Assembly: GCA_018883705.1 (NCBI GenBank)
Contig: JAHLFQ010000206.1
Location: 1 to 19,156 of the forward strand
Origin: Candidatus Cellulosilyticum pullistercoris
GTDB taxonomy: Bacteria > Bacillota > Clostridia > Lachnospirales > Cellulosilyticaceae
Length of the DNA stretch: 19,156 bases
Direction: 5' to 3'
The notes under the pieces were generated by a model. It made no database searches, had not been told where the DNA came from, and was given only the letters and a program-made list of their open reading frames with translations. Within the stretch, counting starts at the first letter, position 1. Every line of letters starts with the position of its first letter. A program made the position numbers and the translations under genes. Shown here in pieces: positions 1-7,738 of the stretch.

Positions 1-3
1 ATA

Positions 4-33
4 TTGAATCGGTTATTATAGTCATATTAATAT
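4..33 (+). promoter_or_regulatory. Candidate promoter for the glycine riboswitch transcript
   Basis: A TTGAAT box at 4-9 is followed after 17 bp by TTAATA at 27-32 (or after 18 bp by TAATAT at 28-33). Transcription would start near 40, a few bases before the first riboswitch helix. The match to the housekeeping consensus is moderate, and the window begins only three bases upstream, so other elements cannot be judged. Confidence 0.45.
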
Positions 34-43
34 AACTGGATGA

Positions 44-225
44 AGCATTGCAGAAGAGAGATAATTTAAGTAGATTATCCACCGAAGGAGTAACACTCTC
101 AGGTACTTAATTTAAGTGTGACTGCATAGCTGACAGTACTCTGGAGAGACCCTAGTTATGGGCGCCGAAGGGGCAAAGGGATGTGATATACTTTACCTAA
201 TCTCTCAGGCAAAAGGACAGAGACA
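44..225 (+). ncRNA. Tandem glycine riboswitch (two aptamers)
   Basis: Two glycine aptamers lie in series. The first, about 47-126, has its P1 helix from TGCAG (49-53) and CTGCA (122-126), with the conserved core CACCGAAGGAGTAA and the ACTCTCAGGTA segment near 105-115. The second, about 138-224, has CTCTGGAGAGACC near 140-152, GCGCCGAAGGGGCAA near 162-176 and TCTCTCAGGCAAAAGGACAGAGA near 201-223. The short linker between them is typical of the tandem class. The RNA binds glycine and controls the next gene in cis; here that gene is an AGCS amino-acid symporter, a known target of this riboswitch. No intrinsic terminator follows, so translational control is more likely (see the 306-342 hairpin). 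Confidence 0.95.
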
Positions 226-305
226 ATACATTTTTATGCAGCAATGAAGCTTTATTTATTGTGTTCATTTATTGTATAAAACTGTAGAGTCCATAACCAC
301 AGGTA

Positions 306-342
306 ACTCCTCTGACTTTAAATTTAATTTAATGAAGGGAGT
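306..342 (+). promoter_or_regulatory. Possible RBS-sequestering hairpin (riboswitch expression platform)
   Basis: ACTCCT at 306-311 can pair with GGGAGT at 337-342. The second strand contains the Shine-Dalgarno sequence of the symporter gene, whose ATG is at 351. The intervening AT-rich loop is about 25 nt. This would let the riboswitch hide or expose the ribosome binding site. The pairing is read directly; its regulatory role is inference. Confidence 0.4.
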
Positions 343-350
343 ATTTTTTT

Positions 351-1745
351 ATGGATTTTTTTGAGGTGTTGTTAGGAGTATTAAATAAGGTTAACGATTT
401 TGTATGGGGGCCGCCGTTACTCATTTTATTAGTAGGAACAGGCCTAATGTTAACCATCAGATTAAGACTACTACAAGTTATTAAACTACCTAAAGCAATA
501 AAACTTATTTTTAAAGCTGAGAATAAAGGTGAAGGAGATATTAATAGTTTTGCAGCACTATGTACCGCATTAGCAGCAACTGTAGGTACGGGAAATATTG
601 TAGGTGTAGCTACAGCTATTACATCAGGTGGTCCAGGAGCATTATTTTGGATGTGGCTTGCAGCATTCTTTGGAATGGCTACAAAATATGCAGAAGGTGT
701 ACTTGCTATCAAATATCGTGGTGTAGATTCAAATGGTCAAGTATCAGGTGGGCCTATGTACTACATAGAAAAGGGCTTGGGCAAGAAGTTTAAGCCTTTA
801 GCAATTTTCTTTGCAGTAAGTGGTATTTTAGTTGCATTATTAGGAATTGGTACCTTTGCACAAGTAAACTCTATTGCTTCAAGTATAGATACCGTATTAG
901 GTGTAGATCCTAGACTTACGAGTCTGATTGTAGCAGTGCTTGTCGGGATTATTGTATTTGGTGGAATTCAAAGTATTTCAAAGGTAGCTGAAAAGGTTGT
1001 TCCATTTATGGCTATCGTTTATATTGCTATTTCGTTAATTATTATTGGTTGCAATTATCAAGCTATTATTCCAGCATTCGTATCTGTATTTAAAGGTGCA
1101 TTTACAGGAACAGCAGCAGTAGGTGGCTTCTTAGGTGCAACTGTAGCACAGGCGATTCAAAAAGGAATTGCTAGAGGTGTATTTTCTAATGAATCTGGTT
1201 TAGGTAGTGCGCCGATTGCAGCAGCTGCAGCCAAAACAGAATGGCCAGCAGAACAAGGCTTAATTTCTATGACAGGTACATTTATTGATACAATTATTAT
1301 TTGTACTTTAACAGGGCTTACCATTCTTGTAACAGGTACTTGGAACTTAGAAGGTATTAGTGGGGCGACAGTAACCCAAATGTCATTTTCAAAAGTTTTA
1401 CCCAATGTAGGGCCTTACCTTATTATGATTTGTTTATGTTTATTTGCTTTTACTACCATTTTAGGTTGGTGCTATTATGGGGAACGCTGTCTGGAGTATT
1501 TAGCAGGAGTAAAAGGTATTAAACTATACCGTGGTATATTTGTAGCACTTATTGCAATGGGTGGTTTCTTAAAACTAGAGGTAATTTGGATACTAGCAGA
1601 TATCGTAAATGGGTTAATGGCATTTCCAAACCTAATTGGTCTTATTGGACTATCTGGGGTAGTGGCAACTGAAACTAAGCTTTATATGGATCATTTAAAA
1701 GAAAAAGAAACACTTGAAAAAGAAGCGCTTAAAAAAGTAGCATAG
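351..1745 (+). CDS. Sodium:alanine/glycine symporter, AGCS family
   Basis: A 464-residue integral membrane protein that imports small neutral amino acids (alanine, glycine, sometimes D-alanine) with Na+ or H+. The start is supported by GGGAG at 337-341, nine nt before the ATG. Family hallmarks are GTGNIVG at residues 79-85 and GGPGALFWMW at 93-102, followed by a repeated pattern of hydrophobic helices and a charged C-terminal tail rich in Lys and Glu. The length is normal for the family. It is the only gene behind the tandem glycine riboswitch and ends at a strong terminator, so it forms a one-gene unit. The riboswitch points to glycine as a physiological substrate or signal. The direction of control (on or off) cannot be read here, although related riboswitch-symporter pairs have been described as shut off by glycine. 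Confidence 0.93.
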   Translation: MDFFEVLLGVLNKVNDFVWGPPLLILLVGTGLMLTIRLRLLQVIKLPKAIKLIFKAENKGEGDINSFAALCTALAATVGTGNIVGVATAITSGGPGALFWMWLAAFFGMATKYAEGVLAIKYRGVDSNGQVSGGPMYYIEKGLGKKFKPLAIFFAVSGILVALLGIGTFAQVNSIASSIDTVLGVDPRLTSLIVAVLVGIIVFGGIQSISKVAEKVVPFMAIVYIAISLIIIGCNYQAIIPAFVSVFKGAFTGTAAVGGFLGATVAQAIQKGIARGVFSNESGLGSAPIAAAAAKTEWPAEQGLISMTGTFIDTIIICTLTGLTILVTGTWNLEGISGATVTQMSFSKVLPNVGPYLIMICLCLFAFTTILGWCYYGERCLEYLAGVKGIKLYRGIFVALIAMGGFLKLEVIWILADIVNGLMAFPNLIGLIGLSGVVATETKLYMDHLKEKETLEKEALKKVA

Positions 1746-1753
1746 ATATAGAG

Positions 1754-1802
1754 AAAAAGATGGGTCTATCAGTTGTTATCAACTGACAGGCCCATCTTTT
1801 TT
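1754..1802. terminator. Bidirectional intrinsic terminator between symporter gene and dapL
   Basis: A 17-bp stem (1759-1775 with 1780-1796), carrying one G-U pair and one mismatch, closes a TTAT loop. It is flanked by AAAAA at 1754-1758 and TTTTTT at 1797-1802. It can stop the plus-strand symporter transcript and, read on the minus strand, the dapF-dapL transcript. Confidence 0.92.
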
Positions 1803-1824
1803 GTGTTTATAGAAAAGTGAGAAA

Positions 1825-3033
1825 CTATTTTTTAAATAAGGTTTTAAATCTTTCCATAGCTTCTTGTGTATTTTCACGGTTACCAAAAGCTGTTAAGCGG
1901 AAGTAACCTTCACCATTATTACCGAAACCAGCACCAGGTGTTCCTACTACTGCAATTTCATTAAGAAGATAATCAAAGAAATCCCATGATTTCATATTGT
2001 TCGGACATTCAAGCCAGATATAAGGTGAGTTATCTCCACCGTAGTAAGTAATGCCACATTCTTTCATCGTATCAGCAATGATACGTGCATTTTCTGCATA
2101 GTATGCTACATTTTCTTTAACTTGCTTTTGTCCTTCTTCTGTAAAGACCGCCGCTGCACCGCGTTGAATGATATATGGTACACCATTGAATTTAGTAGTT
2201 TGTCTTCTAAGCCAAAGTTTATTGATTACGACTTCTTCACCATTTGAGTCTTGACCTTTGAGTGCTTTTGGAACGATGGTATAACCACAACGTGTACCTG
2301 TAAACCCAGCTGTTTTAGATAAGCTGCAAAATTCAATTGCACATTCTTTAGCACCTTCAATTTCAAAAATACTTCTTGGTAAAGTAGGATCCGAAATGAA
2401 GCACTCATAAGCTGCATCATAAAGAATAATAGCATGATTTTCTTTAGCGTATTCTACCCATTTTGCTAACTGTTCTTTACTATAAGCAGCACCTGTTGGG
2501 TTATTTGGTGAACAGAGATAAATAAGGTCTGGACATACATCATTATCTGTTGGTGGAAGTGGAGAGAAGTTATTAGAAGCATTAGAATCTAAGTAAACAA
2601 TCTCACGACCAGACATAATATTAGTATCTACATAAACTGGGTAAACAGGGTCTGGGATCATTACAATATTTTCTGAACCAAAGATGTCTGTAATATTACC
2701 AACATCACTTTTTGCACCATCACTGATAAAGATTTCATCTGTTTCTAGTGTAACACCCATTTTTTTGTAATAATCTTGTACCGCTTCATGTAAAAAGTCA
2801 TAACCTTGTTCTGGGCCATAACCTCTAAAGGTTTCAGATTTACCCATTTCATCAACTGCTTTATGCATGGCTTCTGTAACTGCTGGAACAAGTGGACGTG
2901 TTACGTCACCAATTCCCATACGGATGATTTTTTTATCTGGATTTGCAGCTACGAATTCATTGACTTTACGAGCAATGGTAGAGAATAGGTAGCTATCTTG
3001 TAGTTCTAAATAGTTATCATTAATAAATGCCAT
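1825..3033 (-). CDS. dapL: LL-diaminopimelate aminotransferase
   Basis: A cytoplasmic, PLP-dependent class I/II aminotransferase of 402 residues that converts tetrahydrodipicolinate and glutamate to LL-2,6-diaminopimelate, bypassing the succinylase and acetylase branches. Visible motifs are the N-terminal segment beginning MAFINDNYLELQDSYLF, SPNNPTG at 175-181, YDAAYE at 205-210, and the PLP-binding lysine in SLSK (K240) followed by TAGFTGTRCG. The start at 3033 is chosen over an in-frame ATG 33 bases further upstream because AAGGAGG lies seven nt before it, inside the last codons of dapF, and because DapL proteins begin this way. Only one base separates the dapF stop from this start, so translational coupling is likely. 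A terminator follows at 1754-1802. Confidence 0.95.
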   Translation of the reverse strand: MAFINDNYLELQDSYLFSTIARKVNEFVAANPDKKIIRMGIGDVTRPLVPAVTEAMHKAVDEMGKSETFRGYGPEQGYDFLHEAVQDYYKKMGVTLETDEIFISDGAKSDVGNITDIFGSENIVMIPDPVYPVYVDTNIMSGREIVYLDSNASNNFSPLPPTDNDVCPDLIYLCSPNNPTGAAYSKEQLAKWVEYAKENHAIILYDAAYECFISDPTLPRSIFEIEGAKECAIEFCSLSKTAGFTGTRCGYTIVPKALKGQDSNGEEVVINKLWLRRQTTKFNGVPYIIQRGAAAVFTEEGQKQVKENVAYYAENARIIADTMKECGITYYGGDNSPYIWLECPNNMKSWDFFDYLLNEIAVVGTPGAGFGNNGEGYFRLTAFGNRENTQEAMERFKTLFKK

Positions 3034-3034
3034 T

Positions 3035-3886
3035 TTAAGCCTCCTTATATTCAATGGTACCGTCAAAAACTTTTGTTGCAGGGCCTTTCATAAGGACAGT
3101 GCCATCTTCCTTATAAGTGATATATAAGTCACCACCACGTAATTGGACATGAATTTCTTCGCCTTGTTTGCAGTAGCCGTTAAGTACTGAAGCAACACTG
3201 GCAGCACAAGCACCTGTACCACAAGCCCAAGTCTCACCTGAACCACGCTCCCAAACACGCATTTTGATACTGTTTTTATCTATTATTTGTACAAACTCAG
3301 TATTTATTCTATCAGGAAAAAGTGAATTAAATTCAAAAGCTGGTCCAATCACTTCAAGTGGTAAATCATCCACATTTTCGCAGAAAATAACTGCATGAGG
3401 ATTGCCCATCGAAATGCAAGTTGTATGATAAGTTGTGTCATTAATTACTATAGGCTCATTAATAAAATGCTCTAAATCAGATAAGACAGGAATTTCTTTT
3501 GGAACAAGGATTGCTTTACCCATATCTACTTCTACAGAAATAACTTTTTCATTTTCTACCGTTAGTGTTAAATATTTAATTCCACTTAATGTTTCAAGTG
3601 TAATATTTTTATCTTTAGTATAACCTGCTTCATAAACGAATTTACCAATGCATCGAGTCGCATTACCACACATCTTTGCTTCGGAGCCATCCGCATTAAA
3701 GATACGCATCTTGAAGTCTGCTTGCTCTGAAGGAAGAATCATAACGAGTCCATCAGCGCCAATTCCAAAATGTCTATCACTAATAAATTTAGAGAAAGCA
3801 TTAGGGTCCTTGATTGTTTCTTTAAATCCATCGACGTAGACATAGTCATTACCTATGCCGTGCATTTTAGTAAAATTAATTTTCAT
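3035..3886 (-). CDS. dapF: Diaminopimelate epimerase
   Basis: A 283-residue cytoplasmic, cofactor-independent epimerase that turns LL-diaminopimelate into meso-diaminopimelate for lysine and peptidoglycan synthesis. Its substrate is the product of the neighbouring DapL. The two catalytic cysteines are visible: C73 in KMCGNATRCIG and C222 in ETWACGTGACA. The N-terminal MHGIGNDYVYVD and the substrate-binding GNPHAV (161-166) are also intact. Length is standard. A GGGGTG ribosome binding site sits seven nt before the ATG. It is the first gene of a two-gene operon, dapF then dapL. No convincing promoter was found; a GATAAT box near 3928-3933 lacks a clear -35 partner. Confidence 0.96.
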   Translation of the reverse strand: MKINFTKMHGIGNDYVYVDGFKETIKDPNAFSKFISDRHFGIGADGLVMILPSEQADFKMRIFNADGSEAKMCGNATRCIGKFVYEAGYTKDKNITLETLSGIKYLTLTVENEKVISVEVDMGKAILVPKEIPVLSDLEHFINEPIVINDTTYHTTCISMGNPHAVIFCENVDDLPLEVIGPAFEFNSLFPDRINTEFVQIIDKNSIKMRVWERGSGETWACGTGACAASVASVLNGYCKQGEEIHVQLRGGDLYITYKEDGTVLMKGPATKVFDGTIEYKEA

Positions 3887-3955
3887 GTGTTCACACCCCT
3901 AAATTAAACTTCATAAGTTTCGAGAATATTATCAGTTATAACTCTAGGAAAATAC

Positions 3956-4310
3956 CTAAAATTTATAATTTATTTTTATATATCTGTGAGCTTGCTTTTC
4001 ATCAAGACCTAAGTATTTAATAGGAAAAAACTTAGCATATTCAAGGATTTTCATATCGTCAATTTTACGTTTAAGGGCACTATTTTACTAGCAACAAAGG
4101 GTCAATAATAGAAATCTTATCATGAACCTCTTCTTTAATCTCTGACTTTACCAAGATAAGTATAGCAGAAAGGGAGTTTTCTGCAATATCAATTACCAAC
4201 TATTTACCAATTTTTTTATCTCTATAAAATCAAATCTTGCCCTATTTGAGTACTACCAATAGTGTGACTATCACTTTCAAATGTTATGCTCTCAGATATT
4301 TTGGTATTAC
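3956..4310 (-). pseudogene. Decayed ANTAR-domain response regulator (NasT/NitR-like antiterminator remnant)
   Basis: No intact frame exists, but the minus strand carries consecutive fragments of one protein. The 3956-4078 fragment reads ALKRKIDDMKILEYAK, then FFPIKYLGLDEKQAHRYI, then a short divergent tail and a stop. This resembles the RNA-binding ANTAR domain, whose clostridial members carry an AK pair followed by QAHRYI. The 4080-4199 fragment, in another frame, reads LVIDIAENSLSAILILVK, then SEIKEEVHDKISIID, resembling the end of the receiver domain in the same family. The receiver-to-ANTAR linker of roughly 30 residues is missing. Further upstream, 4200-4310 has only broken protein-like pieces. 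Visible lesions are at least one frameshift, internal stops and a probable deletion. ANTAR proteins bind leader RNA hairpins and prevent termination; some clostridial ones control glutamine synthetase, and glnN is next door. The assignment rests on remembered family patterns, not on a search. Confidence 0.62.
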
Positions 4311-4457
4311 AGAAAAGAAGAGTACGTTAATAGATATAAAATGATAGCAAAGTCCTTAGAATATAAATAATAAGTAATAAAATAAGAGATTTTAACTTAA
4401 TAAAATAATAAAATTAAGATAAACTTCCTTAATTAACATCTTTTTTTAGAATATGAC

Positions 4458-4486
4458 TTGTAATTTCAAAATAGAGCGTATATAAT
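4458..4486 (+). promoter_or_regulatory. Promoter of the glnN leader
   Basis: TTGTAA at 4458-4463, a 17-bp spacer, and a perfect TATAAT at 4481-4486. Transcription should start near 4493, about 20 nt before a terminator-like hairpin and nearly 290 nt before the glnN start codon. The stretch 4311-4457 upstream is AT-rich with no gene seen. Confidence 0.75.
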
Positions 4487-4512
4487 CTTACACAAAGAGA
4501 ATAAGAGAGAGA

Positions 4513-4564
4513 AAAGGTACTAACTAAATAACACGATTAGGTGTTATTAGGTTAGTGCCTTTTT
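4513..4564 (+). terminator. Terminator-like hairpin in the glnN leader (candidate attenuator)
   Basis: A 22-bp stem (4513-4534 with 4541-4562) with two G-U pairs and one mismatch closes the hexanucleotide loop GATTAG. The U-rich end is at 4561-4564. It lies about 20 nt downstream of the predicted transcription start and far upstream of the gene, as an attenuator would. If it works as a terminator, it would give an RNA of about 70 nt unless bypassed. The loop does not fit the A-first, G-fourth hexaloop pattern of classical ANTAR targets. Confidence 0.65.
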
Positions 4565-4574
4565 GTTTAAGTTA

Positions 4575-4619
4575 ATTATTTTACTACTTAGTTAAGACAA
4601 CTAATACGAGTAAAATAAT
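4575..4619 (+). promoter_or_regulatory. Second hairpin in the glnN leader
   Basis: ATTATTTTACT (4575-4585) pairs perfectly with AGTAAAATAAT (4609-4619). Inside, TTAGTT (4588-4593) pairs with AACTAA (4599-4604) around the loop AAGAC. There is no U-tract, so it is not a terminator. CTAATA at 4601-4606 could alternatively pair with TATTAG at 4545-4550 in the first hairpin, so the two structures may compete. Downstream, 4620-4764 shows no clear structure or gene. Confidence 0.45.
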
Positions 4620-4779
4620 AATTTATAGCAAGGTTAATAGATTTGCAGGATGTAAGATAGATAGGGTATGTTTCTTAGAAATGTACACAAACTTATTCTA
4701 TAGTATTAGAAGAAATATGAAGTAGTATCTAGTTTTTACTAAAAAATAATGGATAGCTAAAATGAGGAGGAATTTAGTG

Positions 4780-6867
4780 ATGGAAGATGTAAGAGAAATT
4801 TTTGGTTGCAATGTATTTAATGAAGGGGTTATGCAAGCAAGATTACCTAAAACAGTTTTTAAAGCACTTAAGAAGACTATGGAAGAAGGTAAAGAGCTTG
4901 GTAAAGATATTGCTGATGTAGTAGCAGCAGCTATGAAAGATTGGGCAGTAGAGAAAGGTGCAACACACTATACTCATTGGTTCCAACCAATGACAGGGAT
5001 TACAGCTGAAAAACATGATGCATTTATCTCACCAGCTGGTGATGGAAAAATCATTTTAGAATTCTCAGGTAAAGAATTAATCAAAGGAGAACCAGATGCT
5101 TCTTCATTCCCATCAGGTGGTCTTCGTGCAACATTTGAAGCGCGTGGATATACAACATGGGATCCAACATCATATGCTTTCGTAAAAGGGGATACATTAT
5201 ATATTCCAACAGCTTTCTGCTCTTATGGAGGAGAAGTACTTGATCAGAAGACACCACTTCTTCGTTCAATGGAAGCACTTAATAAGCAAGCCGTTAGAAT
5301 TCTTGAAAAACTCGGTAAATCAGTATCTAGAGTAACAACTACTGTTGGAGCAGAGCAAGAATATTTCTTAGTAGATAAGGAAATGTATGCAAAACGTAAG
5401 GATCTTATCTTAGCAGGTAGAACACTTTTTGGTGCTAAACCAGCTAAAGGTCAAGAAATGGAAGATCATTATTTTGGAAACCTTAGAACAAGAGTATCTG
5501 GGTATATGAAAGAGCTAGATCATGAATTATGGAAATTGGGAATCTTAGCTAAAACAAAGCACAATGAAGTGGCTCCAGCTCAACATGAGCTTGCTCCAAT
5601 CTTTGCAACAACTAACATTGCAACAGATCATAACCAACTTACAATGGAACTTATGAAGAAAATTGCAGAGAAACATGACCTTGTATGTTTACTTCATGAA
5701 AAACCATTTGCAGGTGTTAATGGTTCAGGGAAACATAATAACTGGTCAATGTCTACAAATACAGGAGAAAACCTTCTTGAACCAGGGAAATCACCAAAGG
5801 ATAATACTCAATTCTTATTATTCTTAGCAGCAGTTATGAAAGCTGTAGATGATTATGCTGAACTTTTAAGAGTCTCTGTTGCAAGTGCAGGAAATGACCA
5901 TAGACTTGGTGCTAACGAAGCACCTCCAGCTATTATTTCTATATTCTTAGGAGATGAACTTACAAATATCTTAGAGTGCATTGAAAAAGGTGAAGTAGCT
6001 TGTGCAACAACTAAACATTTCATGGAAACAGGTGTATCAGCACTTCCAACATTCGTAAAAGATACAACTGACCGTAATAGAACATCTCCATTTGCTTTCA
6101 CAGGTAATAAGTTTGAATTCCGTAGTTTAGGTTCTTCAGCATCTATAGCTGCTGCAAACATCATGCTTAATACGGCAGTTGCAGAAGAGCTTGAACAATT
6201 TGCAGATAGATTAGACAATGCCACAGATGTAGAAGCAGAAGTGATGGCAATTATTAAAGAAACCGTGAAAAATCATAAGAGAATTATCTTTAATGGTAAT
6301 AACTATAGTGAGGAATGGGTTGAGGAAGCAGCTAAACGTGGTCTTCCAAACCTTAGAACATCTGTTGATGCTATTCCAGAATTCTCATCAGAAAAAAGTA
6401 TTAAGTTATTTGAGAAACATGGTATCTTTACAGCTACAGAGGCTATATCTCGTACAGAAATCTTATTAGAAAATTATATTAAAACCATTAACATTGAAGC
6501 ACTAACAATGCTTGAGATGGCTAAAAAAGAAATTTTACCAAGCGTACTTAAATACAATAAAGAGGTTTTTGAAACACTTAAAGTAAAACAAGACCTTGGA
6601 TTAAATATTAATCTTGAAAAAGAATTAAATTATGCTGCTAAACTATCAAATCTAACAGAATCATTTATAAGCAAAATCGATGAATTAGATCAAGTGGTTA
6701 TTGGGGTTAAAAATCATGAAACTGAGCTTGAAACAGCAAAATATTACAGAGAATATATATTTGAAGCAATGCAAGCATTAAGAAGCGTTGCAGATGAATT
6801 AGAAACAATCGTTGCAGCAGCTAATTGGCCATTCCCAACTTATGTGGACTTACTTTTCTATGTATAA
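4780..6867 (+). CDS. glnN: Glutamine synthetase, type III
   Basis: A 695-residue cytoplasmic enzyme that makes glutamine from glutamate, ammonia and ATP, the entry point of nitrogen assimilation. The size and sequence are those of GSIII rather than the roughly 450-residue type I enzyme. The N-terminal part has HYTHWFQPMTG at about 63-73. The catalytic domain shows GAEQEYFLVD (190-199), NEVAPAQHELAP (262-273), and VNGSGKHNNWS (313-323), with EFRSLGSSAS further on. The C-terminal third is helical. The start at 4780 is preferred over an in-frame ATG at 4762 because AGGAGG at 4765-4770 lies nine nt before 4780 and overlaps the earlier candidate. The gene is monocistronic with a strong terminator. 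Its long leader and the neighbouring ANTAR remnant suggest past or present control by antitermination. Confidence 0.96.
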   Translation: MEDVREIFGCNVFNEGVMQARLPKTVFKALKKTMEEGKELGKDIADVVAAAMKDWAVEKGATHYTHWFQPMTGITAEKHDAFISPAGDGKIILEFSGKELIKGEPDASSFPSGGLRATFEARGYTTWDPTSYAFVKGDTLYIPTAFCSYGGEVLDQKTPLLRSMEALNKQAVRILEKLGKSVSRVTTTVGAEQEYFLVDKEMYAKRKDLILAGRTLFGAKPAKGQEMEDHYFGNLRTRVSGYMKELDHELWKLGILAKTKHNEVAPAQHELAPIFATTNIATDHNQLTMELMKKIAEKHDLVCLLHEKPFAGVNGSGKHNNWSMSTNTGENLLEPGKSPKDNTQFLLFLAAVMKAVDDYAELLRVSVASAGNDHRLGANEAPPAIISIFLGDELTNILECIEKGEVACATTKHFMETGVSALPTFVKDTTDRNRTSPFAFTGNKFEFRSLGSSASIAAANIMLNTAVAEELEQFADRLDNATDVEAEVMAIIKETVKNHKRIIFNGNNYSEEWVEEAAKRGLPNLRTSVDAIPEFSSEKSIKLFEKHGIFTATEAISRTEILLENYIKTINIEALTMLEMAKKEILPSVLKYNKEVFETLKVKQDLGLNINLEKELNYAAKLSNLTESFISKIDELDQVVIGVKNHETELETAKYYREYIFEAMQALRSVADELETIVAAANWPFPTYVDLLFYV

Positions 6868-6885
6868 TCAAATAAATACCCAAAG

Positions 6886-6914
6886 AAAGACGCCGGTACT
6901 CCCGGCGTCTTTTA
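6886..6914. terminator. Intrinsic terminator after glnN
   Basis: The arms 6886-6896 (AAAGACGCCGG) and 6902-6912 form a perfect 11-bp GC-rich stem with a five-base loop and run into TTTT. The A-rich left side means it could also work, more weakly, for the convergent gene at 6933. Confidence 0.93.
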
Positions 6915-6932
6915 GTTTAAGCAGAATTTGGT

Positions 6933-7532
6933 TTAAAAATAACTACTATATTTCTCCCACCAAGCTTTAGCAATTTTAATCAGTTCAGGGTGATTTCTAC
7001 TATCAAAATCTAGATAAGTTTGGATGTAGTCATTACCAGCAAAGGCTTTTACATTATCAGCCTGTGAAGCAAGGAGTAAGGCGTAGAGTGTTAGTGCACG
7101 TTCATAATCATCTTCTGTAGAAAGTTTTTCGATGAGTTTTGGAATAGCGGGTTTGCCGATTTGTCCTAGACTTTCAGCAGCAATATAGTAGGTATATTCT
7201 TCGTTATATATATCCGTATAGGTAGGATCTTTTAATTGATTGATATAATAATCTACAAGAAGTGTGGTTAATTCTTCTTGGCGGTCATCAATAGCTGTAA
7301 GGCGTTTATCAATTTCAGATAGGGTTTTTTCATAAGAAGCCATATTTTCTTTTATATGGGTAAGTTGTGTAGATAGATCTTCCGTAGTGAGTCTTAAGTC
7401 TTGAAGTGTATCAACTTGGTCAAAAGTAGCAGCTTCAAGAGTCGTTGAGTAGGGATGAATAAGTAAAAAGCAAGTGATGATACAAGTAAATAACACAAAA
7501 TAGCAAACTGAAATAATAATAGATTTTTTCAT
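6933..7532 (-). CDS. Membrane-anchored coiled-coil protein with HEAT-like C-terminal part
   Basis: Function not recognised. The 199-residue product has an N-terminal hydrophobic helix (about 5-26, after MKK) that is either a signal peptide or a membrane anchor. Next is a coiled-coil-like stretch with heptad-spaced Leu and Ile (about 38-92, e.g. LSEIDKRLTAIDDRQEELTT). The end is alpha-helical and includes ESLGQIGKPAIPKLIEKL (120-137), which looks like a HEAT-type repeat unit. The bulk should be outside the membrane. GGGAGA lies about seven nt before the ATG. It shares orientation with the cyclophilin gene upstream, but 206 bp separate them. HEAT-like repeats usually mediate protein contacts, so a scaffolding role is possible but unproven. 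Confidence 0.75.
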   Translation of the reverse strand: MKKSIIISVCYFVLFTCIITCFLLIHPYSTTLEAATFDQVDTLQDLRLTTEDLSTQLTHIKENMASYEKTLSEIDKRLTAIDDRQEELTTLLVDYYINQLKDPTYTDIYNEEYTYYIAAESLGQIGKPAIPKLIEKLSTEDDYERALTLYALLLASQADNVKAFAGNDYIQTYLDFDSRNHPELIKIAKAWWEKYSSYF

Positions 7533-7738
7533 TTGTATCTCTCCCTAAAAAGTTTTTATTTGTTGTCTAACCTTATTTAGTCTAGCATAGACAAGTTAAA
7601 TAATTTCACGAATTAGGAAGAAATGGAAAAAGAAGTTATCTACATAATATTTAGGTTTTCTTGTTTTTTAACGAAAGCTAACAAATTTCTATAAAACACA
7701 CTAAGGAAACTACACAAAAGGTTAAGATTTCCTAAAAT

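Noticed and set aside
3034..3066. N-terminal extension of dapL from an upstream in-frame ATG
   Set aside because: It lies inside the end of dapF, has no RBS, and the normal DapL N-terminus with an ideal RBS begins at 3033.
4762..4779. Earlier glnN start
   Set aside because: The codons after this ATG are themselves the AGGAGG site serving the ATG at 4780.
5853..6224. 123-codon open frame antisense to glnN
   Set aside because: Mirror of a strongly coding region, with no RBS or recognisable domain; similar antisense frames over the symporter, dapF, proS and patatin genes were dismissed for the same reason.
7704..7733. Weak hairpin after the cyclophilin gene (minus strand)
   Set aside because: Only six base pairs with an 18-base loop and a short U run; too weak to call a terminator, although the gene has no better one.
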